From DATNPH01 sp036703315 (GTDB taxonomy: Bacteria; Cyanobacteriota; Cyanobacteriia; Cyanobacteriales; Coleofasciculaceae): 5,796 bases of DNA. The notes beneath the pieces are model-generated. The model was not told the origin of the DNA and did not search any database. It worked only from the letters and a program-made list of their open reading frames with translations. The stretch spans positions 1 to 5,796 of the forward strand of contig DATNPH010000040.1 in the NCBI GenBank assembly GCA_036703315.1, written 5' to 3'. Positions 1 through 5,300 of the stretch are shown here, one piece after another (within the stretch, counting starts at the first letter, position 1; every line of letters starts with the position of its first letter). The position numbers were made by a program, and so were the translations under genes.

Positions 1-460
1 AGTCTAAGCTGAGGAGACTATCGATTTCATCAATAAAAATTATGACATTTTGCTGAATTTCCTCTAGTAAGACGGTTTCGATAAACTCACTCAGGCGGGT
101 GACTAGGGATAGATGAGTGCGATCGCGCCACCAAGCTCGTAAATTAAAGTCAAGCTGGAAGCTACTGGTGAGAGAACCGACAACAGAGGCATACCACTGT
201 TCTGGCGTCACCTCTTGCGTGCCAATCGCTGTCAGATCGATGACTCCACAGCACATACCTTTAGCTTGCAAACGGTGCATCGTTTGCACCCAAAGTGAGG
301 ATTTACCCATCTGCCGGGAGTTGAGAACGTAGCAAAACTCACTCCTTAAAAGTGCCTCGTACAGCTCATCATCTGCCTGACGCTTAACATAACTAGGGGC
401 ATCAAGCGGTAGACTCCCGCCAACTTGATATTCATAGGATGGACTTTGGGCGGTGAGCAT
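1..460 (-). CDS. AAA-like domain P-loop ATPase, N-terminal 153 residues (runs off left edge)
   Basis: I translated this partial gene by hand from ATG at 460-458; the frame stays open to base 1. The protein starts MLTAQSPSYEYQVGGSLPLD and has a P-loop around residues 46-55 (LNSRQMGKSS, Lys53 as Walker A lysine) and a Walker B strand at 139-146 (VIIFIDEID, Asp144/Glu145). The YxVGGSLPxDAPSYVxRxAD opening followed by YVLNSRQMGKSSL is the hallmark of the cyanobacterial AAA-like family (PF14516 type). In known members this module usually precedes WD40 repeats or other effector or sensor domains and acts as an STAND-like signalling ATPase; what follows here lies outside the window. The start is well supported: an in-frame TAA lies two codons upstream (466-464), and the conserved family motif begins at residue 9. 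No clear Shine-Dalgarno sequence is visible. The exact cellular role cannot be inferred. Confidence 0.88.
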   Translation of the reverse strand, partial: MLTAQSPSYEYQVGGSLPLDAPSYVKRQADDELYEALLRSEFCYVLNSRQMGKSSLWVQTMHRLQAKGMCCGVIDLTAIGTQEVTPEQWYASVVGSLTSSFQLDFNLRAWWRDRTHLSLVTRLSEFIETVLLEEIQQNVIIFIDEIDSLLSLD

Positions 461-479
461 AATTTAAGGGTTGAAGGTT

Positions 480-502
480 GTTAGCGCAACGGGGCGTAGC
501 CC
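480..502. repeat. Short palindromic cyanobacterial intergenic repeat
   Basis: Two adjacent small inverted repeats are visible: GTTAGCGCAAC (480-490, around a GCGC core) and GGGCGTAGCCC (492-502, a 4-bp stem with a 3-base loop). Sequences of the GCGGGGCGTAGCCC kind are dispersed in many cyanobacterial genomes. No function is evident; the repeat lies just before the ATPase start. Confidence 0.45.
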
Positions 503-584
503 AAGATGAAACGTTGCCGCAAATAAACCGCGCAGGGTGACGGTGGTTTTAGCAACTGTGTTCTTGAGCGGATAATTCTTCAGT

Positions 585-641
585 GGCTGCTTCACTCGCT
601 CTAGCCACTTTTCATCTTTAGAGTAGTTATTCTTTTGCACC
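585..641 (-). repeat. Diverged direct copy of the NOS 3' end (partner 2387-2443)
   Basis: Aligned without gaps to 2387-2443, this 57-bp stretch matches at 49 positions by my hand count. The match continues more weakly to about 571 with a one-base gap. Both copies lie in the same orientation and are read in the same protein frame. The encoded peptides agree at 16 of 18 residues, while several of the base differences (TCC/TCT, CTG/CTA, GAA/GAG, CGG/CGA) are synonymous. The two copies bracket the ion channel gene at a spacing of about 1.8 kb. Confidence 0.8.
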
Positions 642-740
642 TCGGCAATCTTTAGCCTATAAAAAATTGCTAGTGCAGTATGGCGGAAATAACTATCCAG
701 TTGAGAAAGGTTAAAAAGCTTACTGTACAAACTTTCTTTC

Positions 741-776
741 CTTCTGCCCTCTGCCTCCTGCCTTCTGCCTTCTTGC
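741..776. repeat. Short tandemly repeated repetitive (STRR) heptamer array
   Basis: Four consecutive heptamers read CTTCTGC, CCTCTGC, CTCCTGC, CTTCTGC (741-768), followed by an imperfect unit CTTCTTGC (769-776). The consensus is C-Y-Y-C-T-G-C. Such degenerate heptamer arrays are widespread between genes in filamentous cyanobacteria. This one lies downstream of the channel gene and supplies the spurious start of the small ORF that follows. Confidence 0.8.
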
Positions 777-841
777 ACTAGAGTATTGCATCTGCTGCCT
801 GTCTTCCTAAAAAGTTGGCAGCGTCAGGTTATGGGTGATAA

Positions 842-2065
842 TCAAGAGTTCCAATTCACTGTGTAGAAAAGCAGAAAAACAGCACTCATGCAAGCAACAT
901 ATAAAAGAGGATAAATCGTTCGGAAGTTTGCATTAAGTCTTTTGGATAGAACGTCTTTTTGTACATGCTCTTTCAAGTAGATGATTGTACAAGACATGAT
1001 TAAACTCAGGATTAGGATGAGAACAGTCACACCGAAAACTGCATCGGTCAAAGTAATGTAATTTACAGCAGGAATTTCTCTGGCTAGAGCGAACTTGAGA
1101 GTAATTGTCGTCAGAAGTAATATTATTGTCCCAAGGACTCGCGGAGCAGTATGAGGAGCAGTTTTAGTCGGGTCAATCCAGGTTACAGCAGCCGCAGCAA
1201 CAAAAATGATAAATAGTGGGATAAAAAAGTTGAAAATGACGTATTGCGGTTTATGCTGAATCTGCATGAATATAAGAATTTGTGGAAAGCTGACTTTGGA
1301 ATCGAGACGGTTAAAGCTTCTCGTATTAGCATTCAGCTTTTTCAGCGACCAGCGTCCAATAATTTGCTGTGATGGGTCTGGGGAATTAAACTTAAACTCC
1401 CGGAGACTGAATACGACGGCACTGAGGTCGTCAAGGGCAGAATTAATAGCTAGAGTGAGTGTTTGGTTACTAAAGGGAAAAGTGTGGACATCTGCATCAA
1501 ATTTCACCACATCATTAAACTGTTCGTAGACTCTTACCCAACCGTTAGAAGCAACCTGAACCGAACGATTTTGTGTTTCTCGCGGCTGAATTTCATTACC
1601 AATTGTAAAACTTGGTGACCAGATTTTTCCTAGTATCAAATCGACATCATTACCATTAAATTTTAATAGCGTATTTGTCTCTTTATTTTTAGGTGTGAAA
1701 GCCAATCTACCGTCTTGCCACTCTAGAACAACTTCTGCTGATATGTTGTAGGTTTTGTCTGGTAGGTTAATCTGAGAAACGGTGTTTAATCTCACATCAA
1801 CAAAAACAATGGTCGGCTTATAAGGACTGGGTTGACGCACCGAGTTTGATACTTCAGTTTGCCAAGAATTATTTACTGATTCTGTTGGAGAAGATTGCTC
1901 AGTGATTTGACTGACAAGCTTGAATTCCGGCTCTGATTTTGATGTAATAGTTCGATTCTGCCCTTGTATATTTGATGCATAAACTTGGTGGGCATGAGCG
2001 ATGATACACCATACTATTGTCAGAACGCAGACTAAGATAAATTGGCAAAACGCAAGTCTTTTCAT
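842..2065 (-). CDS. Prokaryotic pentameric ligand-gated ion channel (GLIC/ELIC-like, Cys-loop receptor superfamily)
   Basis: This is a 407-residue inner-membrane homopentameric channel candidate with its ligand domain in the periplasm. Residues 1-30 form a signal peptide (MKR, hydrophobic 5-22, likely cut after AHA or VYA). Residues 31-84 are a polar, Ser/Gln/Asn-rich extension, long for the family. The beta-sandwich extracellular domain spans about 85-273, with the conserved WSP at 149-151 and the loop motif FPFSNQTL at 196-203. As in other bacterial members the flanking Cys-loop cysteines are missing; the extracellular domain has no cysteine at all. M1 is about 275-296 (Pro283), M2 about 309-328, M3 about 335-363, and M4 about 384-402 after a very short M3-M4 loop, unlike the large cytoplasmic loop of animal receptors. 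VNYITLTDA after M2 aligns with the GLIC M2-M3 loop. By that alignment Leu318 is the 9' gate residue, and APR (307-309) occupies -2' to 0', with no acidic selectivity residue. The gene is AT-richer than the NOS gene and has no HIP1 site. The ATG at 2065 precedes a good signal peptide; upstream purines are AAAAAGGG (12-nt spacing) and TTAGGA abutting the ATG. The ligand is unknown. Confidence 0.9.
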   Translation of the reverse strand: MKRLAFCQFILVCVLTIVWCIIAHAHQVYASNIQGQNRTITSKSEPEFKLVSQITEQSSPTESVNNSWQTEVSNSVRQPSPYKPTIVFVDVRLNTVSQINLPDKTYNISAEVVLEWQDGRLAFTPKNKETNTLLKFNGNDVDLILGKIWSPSFTIGNEIQPRETQNRSVQVASNGWVRVYEQFNDVVKFDADVHTFPFSNQTLTLAINSALDDLSAVVFSLREFKFNSPDPSQQIIGRWSLKKLNANTRSFNRLDSKVSFPQILIFMQIQHKPQYVIFNFFIPLFIIFVAAAAVTWIDPTKTAPHTAPRVLGTIILLLTTITLKFALAREIPAVNYITLTDAVFGVTVLILILSLIMSCTIIYLKEHVQKDVLSKRLNANFRTIYPLLYVACMSAVFLLFYTVNWNS

Positions 2066-2340
2066 TCCTAATGGCAGCCCTTTTTGCCTGATGTGTTAGA
2101 CAAAAGACCTCTTGCTCTCATTCGATTTTCGCCCCCCAATTCTGGGGGAGACCGGAGTTCAAAGTCCCCCAAGTTTGGAGGATTTAGGGGGCATCCCAGG
2201 ATTTATGCAAGAGGTCTAAAGATTAGTAGTGATGCATTAAAGAACAGAGCAGGCGAGTGGTGAATCTGCAAGGAAATAATCCATCAAAAGATTACAGGTT
2301 CAAAGTCAGACTCACCCCCACCTAAATAGGCTTGCCCAGA
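2066..2340. other. NOS-channel intergenic region
   Basis: These 275 bp separate the NOS stop from the channel start on the same strand. They contain the inverted-repeat element at 2105-2217 and, next to the NOS stop, about 120 bp in which I see no gene, tRNA or convincing terminator. The 10-mer GTTCAAAGTC occurs both inside the element (about 2157) and outside it (about 2299), which may be a remnant of another repeat. Any promoter for the channel must lie here or in the element; I could not identify boxes with confidence. Confidence 0.6.
2105..2217. mobile_element. 113-bp MITE-like element with 11-bp terminal inverted repeats
   Basis: The left end AGACCTCTTGC (2105-2115) is the exact reverse complement of the right end GCAAGAGGTCT (2207-2217). 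Inside are C-run/G-run hairpin arms: GCCCCC (2131-2136) can pair with GGGGGC (2187-2192), and CCCCCA/TGGGGG forms a smaller stem within 2132-2148. Both ends are flanked by AAA (2102-2104 and 2218-2220), a possible but very weak target duplication. It has no coding capacity, so it would need a transposase supplied in trans. Elements with AGACCTCTTGC ends and CCCCCAATTCTGGGGG cores are familiar cyanobacterial dispersed repeats. It sits in the leader region of the channel gene and would fold strongly in RNA. Confidence 0.72.
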
Positions 2341-5300
2341 TTAGACCAAAACAGTCTGGTTTGGATCGGCAGATAATTGCTCTCTGGGCTGCTTCACCCG
2401 TTCCAGCCACTTTTCGGCTTTGGAGTAGTTATCCTTTTGCAACTGTTGGATGGCTTGTTTGAAGTTGAGTTGCACACCCCATACATCGGTATGGAAGCGT
2501 TTTTCTTGCTTCATTTTGTCGAAAAATTCAACGGCTTCAATGTGAGAAAGTTTGCCCTCATTTTTGGCGATCGCCAAAAACACCTCGAACACATCATCTG
2601 CCATCTTCGCGTCGCCACAAACGTAGTAATGACACTGAGGATGGCTGAGTGACTGCCACAAGGCTTGAGCGTTCTCTTGCATTAAGCCTTGCACATAAAC
2701 TTTCTTGTCGGTGAGACGGGAGAAAGCTACTTGCAAATCTGTCAACACGCCCTGATTTTGCCAGGTTATTAGTTGTTCCCCATACAGAAAATCACTGTGA
2801 TTGCGACAGCCAAAGTAGAGGCAAGCTTCGCCCAAGGTCGTTCCCTGCTTCTGTAGAGCTTCCCGGTATTGCAGGAAGGCAATGAGTGGCGATACGCCTG
2901 TACCGGGACCGACCATCAACATCGGTGCTTGCGGATCGGCAGGGGGACGGAAGCCAGAGGTGCGAACCCCAATGCGAACTTTTGAGCCAGGTTGCAGTCC
3001 AGCTAGATAGTTGGAACACAACCCCTGACGAACTTTGCCAGCATCGGTAGTAATTTGCAGCACACCAATCGTCACTTGAATTTTGTCAGGATGCAGCAAC
3101 GGACACGACGAGATGGAATAAAGGCGTGGCTTTTGCTTGGGCAGCAGTTCCAACAGCGCTTCCAGCGTAATCGTTGCTGAAGGAAATTCATCAAACAAAT
3201 CGGCAACGCTCACGAAATTATCAGAGATAGTTTTCTTGAGCGTTTGGGCATCGGGATTGTCCTCACCCTGCCGTAAAATCTCTAGCCAGACTTCCAGGCG
3301 TTGTTTATCTTGGGGATTCTGGGCGGATGAATACAGGTCAGCCAGCAGATCGTTGAAGGGTTCCCGTAATGACAGATCCAGTTCTTCAGAGAACAGTTGA
3401 CCCACGGTAGTCGGAACCGCAACCGGGGGCTGCTCGTCGGTGGTAGTACCGTCTGGATTGATGTAAGAAGCCGTAAAGTAAGTATTTGCTGTCACACCGA
3501 TGCGATCGCACAGGCGGTTCACTAGTTCGGGTGGATTGCAGGGATGAACCGCGACATGATCACCTGTTTCATACTGCAAATCGGTTCCCGCAATATCAAA
3601 GACAATATAGCGAGTGGAACGACTACCAGGGATGACTTCTTGAAGCAGTTCGTCGTTAGCCAGGACGGGAACTGGAATGCCGCGATCAGAAGGGGATAGG
3701 GAGGTAGGGAGATGAGGAGATGGGGGGACATCGGCTTCGTTCAAGAAGGTGACGGTGAGTTTAGGAGCGTTGGCACTGCCAGCACTTCCTGTTGTTTCGT
3801 CTGCACCGAGTACACGGGAAATTAAGCCTAACCACTGCTTAAAGGTATCTGCTTGACCCTTAATTTCATCGCCTTTATGCATGGGGACAGCACAGTTCGC
3901 CCCGGCTCTCGTCAGGGCTTTATCAACCGCGATGCCAGCCGCACAGAATTTTTCATACACCGTGCTGCCAATCCCTAACACGGAGTAGTTCAAGCCGTCG
4001 AGCGCTCCCGCAGGCTGTTGTTTCACCCATTGCAAGAATCGCTTGCCGTTACTTGGCATTTCGCCATTGCCGAAGGTGGAGGTGATAATCAGCAGCAGTT
4101 TCTCAGAGGCAAGCGTATCAACAGGATATTCATCAAGTGCCATCACTTTAGGACGAAATTGCTGCAACTGACGAGCGGCTTTACGAGCAAATCCTTCTGC
4201 GGTTCCCGTTTCAGAGGCATAGAGAATCAGAATGCGATCGCGCTTATCGCCGTCTTCATCCGCAACAGCCGTTAGCTTCTCTAGGTCAATGCCATCTTCC
4301 ACGTCCCAGCGATCGGCAGAATGGTGATAGGCAGGTTCCAAATAAAAATCGCGCATCTGGTGATGCCACACCGGACAAGCACTGCCGCCTGTAGCAGGAA
4401 CCACCCAGCCCCAATCGCCCGGACATTCACGTCCCGCTTTCTTTTCGCGTAAATCATGGGTTAAGAACTGGCGAGATGCGGTTTGGTGATCCACCATCGT
4501 CACCTTCGCTTTCTGGAAGGAATGCAGGATGGCAATGTTGAGTTCTAGGGCAACGCGATCGCGCCATAGGGTTTGCTCAGAGCTAGTGTCTAGCTTCAGA
4601 ACTTTCGCGATTTCCTCCATCTTGTTGTAGCGGTACTCATCCAGGAAATCGCGCATGATTTCGGTATCCATATACCAGCCATTGAACGGCATACAGCCGT
4701 AATGGATACCGCCAATGTGAACGGAGAAATTACTAATAGCGGGAATGGCATACCAACGCATCCCAATGTCTTTAAACTCTGGAATCGTCGGATGCTCAAT
4801 ATGCACTTCCAGCACTTCTTCGGGCTTCCAGTGGTACATCTTCGGCTCCTGACCGGGAACCTCAATCACCAGTGGCAAAATGTCATAGGCGCTGCGCGGT
4901 TCGGGGGGTTGCCAGCCAAATTTGATGATGGCATTGGTCAAGGCAAGGTTGGCTGGATCGCCCATTACACTACCATCGGGTTGCTCGTATGCTGCATAAC
5001 GATAGAGTTGGGAATTCCAGAAGCGCGGACCCCAGCGCTCTTTGGGGAGCCTGGGACGAAAGACGCTCATCGTAATCTGCAAATTGCCGCCATTCGTCGC
5101 AAATTTGACGTGTTCCTTACATTCGCGGAACATTTCATCGGGGTTGGTGACATGGCGGCAATCGCGTATCACCATGTTGTTCCAGGCAATCCGCCCGACA
5201 CACTTAGAGGCATTGCGCCATGCTACCTGCGCTCCATATGCTAGTTCTTCATAGGTGTGAGTATAAGTGCCAGTCGCTTTCACTTCCTCGCGAATTTCTT

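Larger units (their letters stand above)
464..778 (-). pseudogene. Composite 104-codon ORF carrying a NOS C-terminal tail remnant; probably not a real gene
   Basis: The open frame starts inside a heptamer tandem repeat (its first 14 or so residues, MQEGRRQEAEGRRK, are simply translated repeat). It then passes through residues resembling the C-terminus of the neighbouring NOS (QKNNYSKDEKWLERVKQP against QKDNYSKAEKWLERVKQP) and ends in translated palindromic repeat sequence. No complete domain is visible. It ends with TAA only 3 bp before the ATPase start codon and in the same frame, so one stop codon separates the two. The simplest reading is a decayed 3' fragment of a second gene sharing the NOS tail, surrounded by repeats. 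An expressed small protein coupled to the ATPase gene is possible but has little support. Confidence 0.45.

Noticed and set aside
117..332. 71-codon plus-strand ORF at the left end
   Set aside because: It is antisense to the P-loop ATPase frame, which carries clear Walker A and B motifs; the ORF itself shows no domain.
741..776. CRISPR-like array
   Set aside because: Units are 7 bp with no spacers; this is a degenerate short tandem repeat.
794..822. Inverted repeat GCTGCC/GGCAGC downstream of the channel stop as a terminator
   Set aside because: The stem is only 6 bp with a 17-base loop, and no T-run follows it on the transcribed strand, so it is not a convincing intrinsic terminator.
4257..4308. 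EF-hand calcium-binding loop in the NOS oxygenase-FMN linker (DEDGD, DVEDGID)
   Set aside because: The required spacing D-x-D-x-D-G-x-[ILV]-x-x-x-E is not met in either stretch.
4702..5244. 180-codon open frame on the plus strand opposite the NOS oxygenase domain
   Set aside because: It is wholly antisense to strongly conserved NOS coding sequence, its translation shows no domain, and it is explained as a shadow of the NOS codons.
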